From assembly GCF_000400365.1 (NCBI RefSeq), contig NZ_BAOG01000022.1, positions 1 to 64,000 of the forward strand: 64,000 bases of DNA. The letters run 5' to 3'. Below are positions 19,863-27,832 of the stretch, piece by piece. The notes beneath the pieces are model-generated. The model searched no databases and was not told the DNA's origin. It saw only the letters and a program-made list of their open reading frames with translations. The DNA comes from Vibrio jasicida CAIM 1864 = LMG 25398. Its GTDB lineage: Bacteria > Pseudomonadota > Gammaproteobacteria > Enterobacterales > Vibrionaceae. Numbering within the stretch: position 1 is the stretch's first letter; each line of letters starts with the position of its first letter. The position numbers were made by a program, and so were the translations under genes.

Positions 19863-21875
19863 TTACTGCTCCGCTTTAGATGTTTTAATTAGTGATAGTA
19901 GAAATGCGTATTCCTTCGCTTGTTGCTCTTTTGCCTGCCTTGGATCCATGCGGTGGCCAGAGTGAAAATCCGTTTGCAACAAATAAGGGCCTGTCGATTC
20001 ACTGGTCGACGAAATTTGAGCGAGATACTTCGCGCCTTCCCAATAAGGCACACGTTGGTCGTTTAATCCGACTTGAACCAACATGGGTGGATAAGCGTCT
20101 TTGTGGATATTGAGAATAGGATCATAAGCTTGCATCGCTTTGAGCTGCTCTGGGAGTGTCGGATTCCCCCATTCCCCATATTGTTGTGCGGTAAGTGGTA
20201 ACGTCGTATCGGACATGCTAGCAACGACATCGACAAACGGAACCTTCATCACCGCGCCAGCAAACAAGTCCGGAGCTTGGTTGATCGAGCCGGCAACTAA
20301 AGTACCACCCGCACTCGATCCAATCGCGTAGACATCACGTTCACCACCATCAAAGTGCTTAAGTGCTTGTGCAGCCGCCGTGAAATCATTGATAGAGTTA
20401 GCTTTAAGAACGCCTCGGCCTTGCTCGTGCCAGTCGGCACCAAAGTAACCGCCACCACGGACATGCGCTATGGCGTAGATAACGCCTTGATCTAGTAGGC
20501 TCACGGTTTGAGGCATGAAATAAGGTTTCATGGTAAACCCGTAAGCGCCATAGCCGTACAGCACAACAGGAGCGTTGTCGCTGAGCTTATCTTTGCGGTA
20601 AGCAAGAGAAACGGGCACTTCCACACCATGACTTTTGACCATAATGCGTTGAGAAACATAATCTTGGCTGGAGAAGCCGTGATAAACATCTTGAGAGAGA
20701 TTTGCCTTTGTCAGTGCTTTAACATCAAACTCTTCCCACAGCGGCGGTGTCGTCATCGACATACTACGAATGCGGATTTTGTTGGAGCGGTAGTCACCAA
20801 GAGTGCTCAACCAAGCAACGCGACCTTCCGACTCTAAAGGCAGAGATTTCTTCGCCTTGCCATCGTAAGAGTAAACCGAGATTGTCGTTTGATTGTCTTG
20901 CTTGGTTAATACCACAAGTCCCGCTTCATACAAATAGAATTGCTCTACGCTATTTTCCGAGCGTAAGAAAGACTTCCAATTAGATTCAGCAGTGTCCGCA
21001 TGTTTCTCGGGCATCGTAGCTTCAAACAAACCAAACTGACCATTAAGATTGCTGTTGATAAAGACTTGGTCTTGAGCAACATCTGCATAATACTCCACAC
21101 CGGTTTCTGGTTTACGTAGCGAGGCCGTTAGCTCTCCAGAATCAAGGTTTAGGATCTTTTGTTCGGTGGTCGATTCATTGTTACTTTGTACCAGTGCGAA
21201 ACGCGCGTCGGCTGAGGGATAGAAGGACATGAGCCAATCGGTCTTGTCCTCTTGCCAAAGTACTTTCTGCTCGTTGGTTTGAGTATTAATTCGAACGATT
21301 TGGTAGGGACGCTGAGCTTTCGCTTCTTTTGATACAGCGAAAGCAAACTTGCCATTTGATGAAAGCAGAACCCCATTATCAATGTTGCTGATAAGCTCGC
21401 GTGCTGCACCACTCTTTAGATCAACTAACATAGCACGATACTGCTCGCTGCCATCAATATCTTCTGTAAACAACAAAGAATCGCCTTGAATACGCCATTG
21501 ACCAATTTGGAAATACTGACGTTCTTCTTGGCGAGAAGAGAAATCGTAAACCACTTTCTCTTGCGCGTTGTTATCAGCTCGCGAAAGCAAAACAAAGTTG
21601 CCTTGTCGACGAGTGAGATTCCATTCTTGGCCGTTTTTAATCACCCAAGGCTTCTCGCCTTTTTCTGCTGCCATGGCTTCCCATTGGCTCAAGAGATTTT
21701 GGGTAATCTCGTCATAGCGTTTCTGAAATTGTTCTGTTTTTTGGTTCTGTTGCTTGAGGTAAGAAAGGACTCGCTCATCTTGTCTGGAATCGTCTCTCAG
21801 CCAATCAAAGTTATCCGAGGCAACACTGGGCATAGAGGTGACTAAAAGCCCCAAAAAAACATGACTAAATTTCAT
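19863..21875 (-). CDS. Exported prolyl-oligopeptidase-family (S9A) serine peptidase
   Basis: 670 residues. A signal peptide (about 1-20, ending PSVAS) marks it as periplasmic or outer-membrane-side, unlike cytosolic oligopeptidase B. The N-terminal beta-propeller domain is followed by the alpha/beta hydrolase domain: VVLYGYGAYGFTMKP, HVRGGGYFGADWHEQGRG, then the nucleophile in IGSSAGG (Ser521), Asp606 in GLNDQRVPYWE and His641 in DFHSGHRMD. The order and spacing match the S9A family. It cuts short peptides only, because the propeller excludes folded proteins. As first gene of an operon that also has a secreted endoprotease and a TonB receptor, it could trim peptides released from a digested target. 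It is immediately preceded by a Fur box. Confidence 0.9.
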   Translation of the reverse strand: MKFSHVFLGLLVTSMPSVASDNFDWLRDDSRQDERVLSYLKQQNQKTEQFQKRYDEITQNLLSQWEAMAAEKGEKPWVIKNGQEWNLTRRQGNFVLLSRADNNAQEKVVYDFSSRQEERQYFQIGQWRIQGDSLLFTEDIDGSEQYRAMLVDLKSGAARELISNIDNGVLLSSNGKFAFAVSKEAKAQRPYQIVRINTQTNEQKVLWQEDKTDWLMSFYPSADARFALVQSNNESTTEQKILNLDSGELTASLRKPETGVEYYADVAQDQVFINSNLNGQFGLFEATMPEKHADTAESNWKSFLRSENSVEQFYLYEAGLVVLTKQDNQTTISVYSYDGKAKKSLPLESEGRVAWLSTLGDYRSNKIRIRSMSMTTPPLWEEFDVKALTKANLSQDVYHGFSSQDYVSQRIMVKSHGVEVPVSLAYRKDKLSDNAPVVLYGYGAYGFTMKPYFMPQTVSLLDQGVIYAIAHVRGGGYFGADWHEQGRGVLKANSINDFTAAAQALKHFDGGERDVYAIGSSAGGTLVAGSINQAPDLFAGAVMKVPFVDVVASMSDTTLPLTAQQYGEWGNPTLPEQLKAMQAYDPILNIHKDAYPPMLVQVGLNDQRVPYWEGAKYLAQISSTSESTGPYLLQTDFHSGHRMDPRQAKEQQAKEYAFLLSLIKTSKAEQ

Positions 21876-21937
21876 ATAAATGGCACAACTATTTATAGGA
21901 TTAATATTATGTCGCGTATTCTGCCCTTAAATAAAAA

Positions 21938-21952
21938 TGAGATCAATTATCA
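21938..21952 (-). promoter_or_regulatory. Putative Fur box of the peptidase/TonB receptor operon
   Basis: TGAGATCAATTATCA matches the 7-1-7 Fur core TGATAATnATTATCA with a perfect right half and four of seven in the left half. It lies 63 nt upstream of the S9 peptidase start, with AT-rich promoter-like sequence between. Together with a TonB receptor in the operon this supports iron repression. Confidence 0.7.
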
Positions 21953-22080
21953 TTTACATATTTTCGTGACATTTTTATCGGTTTTTATTATGCCAAACGT
22001 TTAAATCATGGATGAATGCACTGTGATGCAAAGCTATTGTTAGATAAGTCATCTATTGCTATGCAATTAAGAATCTAGAA

Positions 22081-22108
22081 ATGAAAACGTCACCTAAAGA
22101 AGGTGACG
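22081..22108 (-). terminator. Terminator of the small-protein gene pair
   Basis: The arms CGTCACCT and AGGTGACG are a perfect 8-bp stem with a 5-nt loop; on the minus strand TTTTCAT follows. Confidence 0.6.
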
Positions 22109-22155
22109 AGGGTAACTTTTTTACTTTAGTCAGTAGCTCAAAAGAGGTAGAAAAA

Positions 22156-22269
22156 CTAGAAAAGATGACTAGTTACAACCCAAAGTAAAGCAAGAAATCC
22201 AACAAAATAAAGGGAGGAAAAAACGACCGATTTAATCAATTCACCCATTTGAGACTTTTCAGTAATCAT
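22156..22269 (-). CDS. Small single-helix membrane protein, 37 residues
   Basis: An ATG at 22269 opens a 37-residue frame reading MITEKSQMGELIKSVVF and onward, then SLYFVGFLALLWVVTSHLF, then stop. A charged N-terminus of 12-14 residues is followed by one convincing membrane helix. The start overlaps the stop of the upstream small gene (ATGATTACTGA, 11 nt), a classic coupling arrangement, and GAGG lies 9 nt upstream. A hairpin follows. No family was recognised. It is too short for most gene callers and may be unannotated. Confidence 0.55.
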   Translation of the reverse strand: MITEKSQMGELIKSVVFSSLYFVGFLALLWVVTSHLF

Positions 22270-22432
22270 GTGAGCCTCTGCGATTGTGTACTAAGGTACA
22301 ACTCACCAACGCTACGCAGAGAAACGCCAACATCTCAACCCAAACGTCTTTCTTTCCCCAACCTAACGATTTGCATTGTTGTTCTGTAAGGCTCAGATCG
22401 ATGTCTTCTAACCACTGTTCTTCTTGATACAT
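22259..22432 (-). CDS. Small membrane protein, 57 residues
   Basis: The start at 22432 has AGGAG 8 nt upstream; the frame is open further (to 22468) but without an SD. The product has an acidic cytosolic-type N-terminus (MYQEEQWLEDIDLSLTEQQC), then GWGKKDVWVE, one membrane helix (MLAFLCVALVSCTLV) and a basic tail. It overlaps the 37-residue gene downstream by 11 nt. The two look like a two-subunit small membrane complex. No known family was recognised; NapE/TorE-like auxiliary proteins are similar only in size. Confidence 0.6.
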   Translation of the reverse strand: MYQEEQWLEDIDLSLTEQQCKSLGWGKKDVWVEMLAFLCVALVSCTLVHNRRGSHDY

Positions 22433-22552
22433 ATTCTGTCTCCTCTTCTGGAAACCTATGCTAAGCAAAATTGGCGTTCAGAAAAATCAAAGACTATTTA
22501 ACCCTTGTTTAGAGCAGCTAAACAATAGCCCTTGAGAAGACAAATTCCAGAT

Positions 22553-22583
22553 ATAAAAAATCCGAGCTCGTAAGCTCGGATTT
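22553..22583 (-). terminator. Terminator of the DEAD-box helicase gene
   Basis: The arms TCCGAGCT and AGCTCGGA enclose the loop CGTA (plus-strand view); on the minus strand the hairpin is followed by TTTTTTATA. Confidence 0.88.
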
Positions 22584-22616
22584 GAATTCAGTTAACCTCT
22601 AACGCTGAGTTGAGGA

Positions 22617-23948
22617 TTAATCTTCAGCTTTTGGTTCCGCTGGCTTTTTCTTCGGGATAAACACATTGTCACCCACTGCCACGTTTTGATAGAAACCTTT
22701 ATCACGCTGAGCGGGTTTCTTCGCCACTTTCTTCGCTTGAGGGCGAGCCTTCTTCGGTGCTGCTTTATTACCACGGAAATCAGGTTTACGCGGCTTCAAA
22801 CCTTTAAATTTGCCCTTTAGGTCATCAAATACCGAGAATTGTAAATCTTGTTGTAGGTAGAGCTCAACACGCTTGAAGCTGTCCCAGTCTTTAGGGCCAA
22901 CCAGCGAAATCGCATCACCTTTGTTACCAGCACGGCCTGTACGACCAACACGGTGCACGTATTCTTCTGTGTGTTTCGGCATATCAAAGTTGATAACGTG
23001 CGTAACTGTTGAGATATCAAGACCACGTGACGCTACATCTGTCGTAACGAGGATCTTAAAGACTGCGCGTTCAAACTGACTCATGATGGTATTACGCTGA
23101 GTCTGGTTCAAATTACCACTCAATGCGACTGCTTTTAGCTTTTTCTCGTTAAGCTTAGTAGTCAAACGTTCAGTATCGTCACGAGTCGCCGTAAAGATGA
23201 TCACTTGACGATATTCAGCTTCTTCCAACACACGCTCAAGAATCGCTTCTTTGTGGTCAAGGTGATCACACAAATAGAATTTCTGAGTAATGTCTTTGTG
23301 CTCTTCGTTTGAAACACCTACAGCAATGCGTTTTGGTGCATTCAACATCTCTGATGCAATACCGTTCACTTCTGCGTGGTCCAATGTTGCAGAGAACATC
23401 AACGTCTGACGACGGCGGTGTTTAGCTGCGTTGTGGATGCGGCGAAGCTCTGGTGCAAAGCCAAGATCGAGCATACGGTCAGCTTCATCAAGAATCAGCG
23501 TTTCCAATCCATCTAGGTACAATGAACGGTGTTCTAGATGGTCAGCCAAACGTCCTGGTGTAGCAACGATAAACTTAGGGTAACGACGCAATGCTTTTAC
23601 TTGGTCGTTAAAGTTTTCACCACCTAAGATCAAAGTAGCATCGTAAGACAAGCCAACTAACATTGAGCGTAGCTCGCCATATACCTGTTTCGCTAACTCA
23701 CGCGTTGGCGCAAGAATGACCGCACGTGGGTCTTTCGCAGAAAACGACTTCGTCTTTAATGACTTGTGAAGCATTGGTAATACAAACGCCAAAGTCTTGC
23801 CAGAGCCCGTTTTCGAAGATGCCAATAGATCCTTGCCTGCAATCGCAACAGGAATCGCCTGCTGCTGAATATCAGTCGCTTTTTTGAAATCGTAGTGTTT
23901 TAGGTTCTTCAACAATCGGTTGTCTAGGCCTAGATCTTTAAATTGCAA
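22617..23948 (-). CDS. DEAD-box ATP-dependent RNA helicase
   Basis: 443 residues from a TTG at 23948, which has GGAGA 6-7 nt upstream. A TTG four codons earlier is in frame but overlaps that SD. All helicase motifs are present in order: Q-motif (FKKATDIQQQAIP), motif I ASSKTGSGKT, Ia PTRELAKQ, GG, TPGRL, II DEAD (LILDEADRMLD), III SAT, IV FTATRDD, V TTDVASRGLDIS and VI HRVGRTGRAG. The C-terminal tail, about 365-443, is Lys/Pro-rich and probably RNA-binding. It resembles the SrmB/RhlE group that unwinds short duplexes in ribosome assembly or RNA decay; which paralogue it is cannot be told. It is transcribed alone and ends at a strong terminator. Confidence 0.93.
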   Translation of the reverse strand: MQFKDLGLDNRLLKNLKHYDFKKATDIQQQAIPVAIAGKDLLASSKTGSGKTLAFVLPMLHKSLKTKSFSAKDPRAVILAPTRELAKQVYGELRSMLVGLSYDATLILGGENFNDQVKALRRYPKFIVATPGRLADHLEHRSLYLDGLETLILDEADRMLDLGFAPELRRIHNAAKHRRRQTLMFSATLDHAEVNGIASEMLNAPKRIAVGVSNEEHKDITQKFYLCDHLDHKEAILERVLEEAEYRQVIIFTATRDDTERLTTKLNEKKLKAVALSGNLNQTQRNTIMSQFERAVFKILVTTDVASRGLDISTVTHVINFDMPKHTEEYVHRVGRTGRAGNKGDAISLVGPKDWDSFKRVELYLQQDLQFSVFDDLKGKFKGLKPRKPDFRGNKAAPKKARPQAKKVAKKPAQRDKGFYQNVAVGDNVFIPKKKPAEPKAED

Positions 23949-24382
23949 AGTATTCTCCAATAAATAGTCATCGTTTGAGCGCTTTTTCGGTGTCGTTTCC
24001 GCTCTAACGCAGCAAAAAATAAAAGCTCGGTATAATACCGCAAATCATAGGAGTATAGATAGAGATCACACAAACTAAATGTACAAGAAATAATAAAGTT
24101 TCATGTTAGAAACTTTCATTTGCGTCAATATCGTCTAAATTATTGATATCAGGAACGTGGCGAGAGAGTTGCTGTACTACCTGATACAGGCGTTAAAGGT
24201 GAGTAAACGCTCACTTATGTAAATTAAAGGTTAGCGTCCGTATCAGGTACTCTATGAAATCCTTGGATTTTTTTGACTTTTGCTACATCATGTACTGATA
24301 GAATGTATTCACATTTACCACTACGACTATATGACACAAAACGTATAGCGTAGGAATTTAACTATAGGCAAGGAGTTCTAAT
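23949..24382. other. Intergenic region between helicase gene and lpp, with a structured stretch
   Basis: It contains the divergent promoters of the helicase gene and lpp. At 24178-24249 an inverted pair, TACCTGATAC and GTATCAGGTA, encloses a second hairpin GTGAGTAAACGCTCAC. Near 24273 TTGACT could be a -35 element for lpp. No open frame with an SD was found. Confidence 0.45.
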
Positions 24383-24631
24383 ATGAACAAAACGTTGATC
24401 GCAGCTGCAGCAACTTCAGTACTTCTACTAGCAGGTTGTGCTTCTTCTGACGAAGCAGCAACAGCTACTAAACTAGACGAACTAAGCAACCAAGTTAGCC
24501 AACTAAGCCAAGACGTTCAGTCTCTACAATCTGACGTTCAAAAGTCTAACGACGCGGCTATGGCAGCTCAAGAAGAAGCTGCACGTGCTAACGAGCGTAT
24601 CGACAACATCGCTCAGTCTTACACTAAGTAA
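24383..24631 (+). CDS. lpp: Major outer-membrane lipoprotein Lpp (Braun lipoprotein)
   Basis: 82 residues. Signal and lipobox (LLLAGCASSDE, Cys19), then heptad repeats typical of the trimeric coiled coil (LDELSNQVSQLSQDVQSLQS), and a terminal Lys (QSYTK). The terminal Lys is the residue that L,D-transpeptidases attach to meso-diaminopimelate of peptidoglycan, tethering the outer membrane. A strong AAGGAG lies 8 nt before the ATG, and codon use is of the highly expressed type. An L,D-transpeptidase gene converges on it from 24658, its likely enzyme partner. Confidence 0.95.
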   Translation: MNKTLIAAAATSVLLLAGCASSDEAATATKLDELSNQVSQLSQDVQSLQSDVQKSNDAAMAAQEEAARANERIDNIAQSYTK

Positions 24632-24640
24632 GATGTGATT

Positions 24641-24672
24641 CCGCGCTTTAACGCTTGTTAAGGCGCGGTTAT
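24641..24672 (+). terminator. Terminator of lpp
   Basis: The stem CCGCGC-T-TTAAC pairs with GTTAA-G-GCGCGG around a 4-nt loop, followed by TTATTT. It overlaps the last codons of the convergent L,D-transpeptidase gene. Confidence 0.7.
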
Positions 24673-25584
24673 TTCTACTGGAACACCATTCTGAGCAGCA
24701 ATCGTTGCTTTAGCTTTCGCATTCGTCATCCCATATTCATCCAACCACCAATTCAACTCTTGTGGAATTTGTAGGTGATCTTTCTCGCCGTTACTGCGAG
24801 TCAATGGTTCATGCGCCTCAACAAATACACTGCGGTCTGGTTCTAGCGTGACTTTAACTGGCTGATTGATGATTTTCACTTTTTCACCACGACGTACCTT
24901 GTCGAATAGCCACTCGATGTCGTTAGGGTCCATACGAATACAACCCGCACTTACACGCATGCCAATACCAAAGTCTTTGTTAGTACCGTGGATCAAGTAC
25001 TCACCATGACCATACGCCAAGCGCAGCGCAAACATACCGAGTGGGTTATCAGGCCCAGCTGGTACGACTGCAGGTAGGTCAATGCCCTTCGCCTTGTATT
25101 CCGCACGGATAGATGAAGGTGGTGTCCAGGTTGGGTTTGGACGCTTCTGGCTGATGCTCGTTGTCATCTCTGGCGTGTCTCGACCAATACGGCCAATACC
25201 TACCGGGAATACATGAACCACATTTTCTTTAGCCGGAAAGTAGTAAAGACGCAGCTCTGCCAAGTTAATAACGATTCCTTTATGGGGAACGTCTGGGAGA
25301 ATAAGCTGAGTAGGAATAGTCAGAACGTGGCCTTCTTTTGGCAGAAAAGGGTCCACGCCTTTGTTGGCCGCCATTAACGCCAGCATGCCAACATCGTACT
25401 GCTTAGCAATGTTTGCCATGGTTTCGCCTTGTTCAACCACGTGGTTTTCCATGCGGCCGATCACACGAGCGCCGTCTTCTGGCAGTTGATACATTTTGGC
25501 GAATGACAATCCACTCACTAAAGACAACGATATCGACAACAGGGTGCGCTTTGCGATACTCATAGGACGCTTCTTGCTTGGCAT
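24658..25584 (-). CDS. L,D-transpeptidase (ErfK/YbiS family) with LysM domain
   Basis: 308 residues. Signal peptide (about 1-29, ending GLSFA), a LysM peptidoglycan-binding domain at about 47-92 (VVEQGETMANIAKQYDVGML, ending VLTIPTQLILP) and a YkuD catalytic domain at about 100-235. The active site is HGTNKDFGIGMRVSAGCIRM, with the catalytic Cys in SAGCIRM and the conserved His in IHGT. Such enzymes link Lpp to peptidoglycan or form 3-3 crosslinks. It lies only 6 nt after the photolyase gene, so it is probably the last gene of the DUF523-MerR-phr operon, and it converges on lpp, whose terminal Lys is the expected substrate. An in-frame Met at position 8 is an alternative start. Confidence 0.93.
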   Translation of the reverse strand: MPSKKRPMSIAKRTLLSISLSLVSGLSFAKMYQLPEDGARVIGRMENHVVEQGETMANIAKQYDVGMLALMAANKGVDPFLPKEGHVLTIPTQLILPDVPHKGIVINLAELRLYYFPAKENVVHVFPVGIGRIGRDTPEMTTSISQKRPNPTWTPPSSIRAEYKAKGIDLPAVVPAGPDNPLGMFALRLAYGHGEYLIHGTNKDFGIGMRVSAGCIRMDPNDIEWLFDKVRRGEKVKIINQPVKVTLEPDRSVFVEAHEPLTRSNGEKDHLQIPQELNWWLDEYGMTNAKAKATIAAQNGVPVEITAP

Positions 25585-25590
25585 CTCTCT

Positions 25591-27006
25591 CTATTCCTTG
25601 GCGTTTTTAAAGAGCCGTAAGGTTATCTCTCTTTCTACCTTGTGATCAACCATCGGCTTGTGATAATCCAGTAAATTAAAGCCGCTCCATAACCAAGGGC
25701 TATGAATGAATTTATTCGGTACCTCTTTTATTTCCGGTACCCAATGGCGAACAAAGATCCCATCGGAATCAAACTTTTCGCCTTGGCTTGTCGGGTTAAA
25801 TATACGGAAATAAGGTTGGCCGTCACACCCCGTTGACGCTGACCATTGCCAGCCACCATTGTTTGCCGCGAAATCACCATCCACCAGCTTACTCATGAAG
25901 TACGCTTCCCCCCAACGCCAGTCGATATGCAAATCCTTGGTCAGAAAGCTCGCGACAATCATGCGCAGACGATTGTGCATCCAACCAGTCGTGTTCAGTT
26001 GGCGCATAGCAGCATCAACAATAGGGTACCCTGTTGTGCCTGTTTTCCAGCGTTCGAAAGCTTGCTCATCATAAGACCATTGGATCTTCTCTTCCCATGG
26101 AATGAAGCCCTTTCCTCTAACAAGCTTTGGTTCAAACACCAATAGGTGTTGGTAAAACTCTCGCCAGATAATTTCACTTAACCAAGTGGCCTTCCCTTCA
26201 GTGAGATCAGGAATTTGGTTTTCTGCATAAAGCCTTGCGATACATTGTCTTGGTGACAGCGCGCCAATTGCAAGATAGGGAGATAACTGACTCGTGCCAT
26301 CAACCGCAGGCAGATCTCGCTCAGATTGATATGCATTGCTGCGCTCACGGGCGAACTCTCTCAGTTGCTGGACAATGTCTGTGGTTGAGGCATGCCAACG
26401 TTCACTGGACTCGCGCGGATAAGAAAAAGGCACATCAGCATGATAGCGATAGGCTTCAACCTCTTGGAGCACGTGTTTAGGCAGCTCGGCTTGCGGTTGT
26501 GGCTTGAACACCATTGGCAGTTGGAATTTCAACAACCATGCACGTTTAAATGGTGTGAAGACTTTGAAATACTGCCCCTGCTTGTTTAACACCGTGGTTG
26601 GTGCATGAACACATTTGTCGTGGAAAGCTTCAAACGTAACTTCGCTTTCAGCCAGAACTCTCGCTACGTCTCTATCTAAAGCTTGCTCGTTGACCTCATA
26701 ATGAATATTCGCCATGACACTTTTCACGCTCAACGATAATGCCCAGCTCTTGATGACCTCAGTCACGTCGGTAAATTCATGCACTTCTTTATACAGAAGC
26801 GGGATATTAAGATCAGCAAGCTCTTCTTCGAGATGCATTAAACGTCTCGCAATGAGGTCTGCTTGCATTGGTGCCATATGGTGCGTTTTCCATTGCTCTG
26901 GCGTTGCAACATAGCAAGCGACCACAGGGTGCCCAGTATCAAGGGCGGCCTTCAATGCAGTGTGATCTAACGTTCTAAGGTCTCGTCGAAACCAAACCAG
27001 AATCAT
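25591..27006 (-). CDS. phrB: Deoxyribodipyrimidine photolyase
   Basis: 471 residues, the usual length of class I CPD photolyases. The N-terminal Rossmann-type antenna domain begins ILVWFRRDLRTLDHTAL. The C-terminal FAD-binding domain has SEIIWREFYQHLL, DAAMRQLNTTGWMHNRLRM and WRWGEAYFMSKLVDGDFAANNGGWQW. The Asn-Gly-Gly-Trp block and the Trp chain support a true photolyase rather than a cryptochrome. It repairs UV-induced cyclobutane dimers using blue light. It sits 22 nt after the MerR gene in an operon that in other vibrios responds to light or singlet oxygen. AGGAG precedes the ATG. Confidence 0.94.
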   Translation of the reverse strand: MILVWFRRDLRTLDHTALKAALDTGHPVVACYVATPEQWKTHHMAPMQADLIARRLMHLEEELADLNIPLLYKEVHEFTDVTEVIKSWALSLSVKSVMANIHYEVNEQALDRDVARVLAESEVTFEAFHDKCVHAPTTVLNKQGQYFKVFTPFKRAWLLKFQLPMVFKPQPQAELPKHVLQEVEAYRYHADVPFSYPRESSERWHASTTDIVQQLREFARERSNAYQSERDLPAVDGTSQLSPYLAIGALSPRQCIARLYAENQIPDLTEGKATWLSEIIWREFYQHLLVFEPKLVRGKGFIPWEEKIQWSYDEQAFERWKTGTTGYPIVDAAMRQLNTTGWMHNRLRMIVASFLTKDLHIDWRWGEAYFMSKLVDGDFAANNGGWQWSASTGCDGQPYFRIFNPTSQGEKFDSDGIFVRHWVPEIKEVPNKFIHSPWLWSGFNLLDYHKPMVDHKVEREITLRLFKNAKE

Positions 27007-27028
27007 GTCGTCTCCTTACGAGGGTAAG

Positions 27029-27832
27029 CTAGTTAGCAAAATGCAACTTCTCAATAACTTCAGAGAACTGAACTTGCTCAGGGCATTGCGTTTTCAGCGT
27101 GGATAACGCTTCTACTTGCTTAATTGGCAGGGCCTTGTTTGAGAAGAAATGAAGTTTTTGGTATAGAGCCACTACATCATGATCGATAAGACCCGAAACA
27201 TCTTCGACTTTGTCTATCAAACTAATATGGAAGCCTTGCTCGCATAATCTTGCCGCTTGTACCCAGCTTTCAAATTCTCGAGCTTGCTCGAAACTAATAA
27301 GCAGACATTTGCCTTTCGAAGAGGCTTTGTTTTCAGACTCAACAACCATTGCAAGGCGTGTAATTAAGCAAGTTTGAAAGAGGCCCGACTGAAGTGAGCG
27401 TAGTGAGACCTTCACGAGTTCAAGAGCTTCCACCACCGGCGTGATCAGCGAATCGATGACAATAGTTAATGGGTACTCTTTCAAAACGTTGGTTAGAAGC
27501 TTCTCCGTTTTACCACGGTTTAGTTCGGCAAGAGCTTTGAGCAAAGATTCCACTTCTTCTAAAGGCTGCACACTAACAGCAATATCAGCATTTTCTTCTT
27601 GTCCAAGCAGACCTTTTACTTTGCCAATGGCAACCCCTTTCGACAACCAACCTTGTATCTCTTTAATCGTATCTAGATCTTGTTGGCGGTATAAACGATG
27701 ACCCTTTTCGGTTCGTTGAGGTTGGATCAAGTTGTAGCGTCTTTGCCAAGCTCTGAGTGTAACGGGCTTAACACCCGTTAACTCAGATACATCTCGAATG
27801 GCGTAGAGTTTTTCTTCTTGGCTACAATCCAT
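27029..27832 (-). CDS. MerR-family regulator of the photolyase operon
   Basis: 267 residues. An N-terminal MerR winged helix (YAIRDVSELTGVKPVTLRAW, then QRRYNLIQPQRTEKGHRLY) spans about 9-75. The remaining 190 residues are helical then alpha/beta, similar in size to the B12-binding half of LitR/CarH regulators. The cobalamin-binding ExxH/DxHxxG signatures are not seen, so light sensing through B12 is doubtful. It overlaps the DUF523/DUF1722 gene by 11 nt and lies 22 nt before phrB. TTGTAYA-type inverted repeats at the operon promoter are its likely operators, giving autoregulation. Confidence 0.87.
   Translation of the reverse strand: MDCSQEEKLYAIRDVSELTGVKPVTLRAWQRRYNLIQPQRTEKGHRLYRQQDLDTIKEIQGWLSKGVAIGKVKGLLGQEENADIAVSVQPLEEVESLLKALAELNRGKTEKLLTNVLKEYPLTIVIDSLITPVVEALELVKVSLRSLQSGLFQTCLITRLAMVVESENKASSKGKCLLISFEQAREFESWVQAARLCEQGFHISLIDKVEDVSGLIDHDVVALYQKLHFFSNKALPIKQVEALSTLKTQCPEQVQFSEVIEKLHFAN

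Noticed and set aside
24178..24249. Integron attC site
   Set aside because: The inverted repeats do not carry the core-site sequences, and no integron cassette genes are around.
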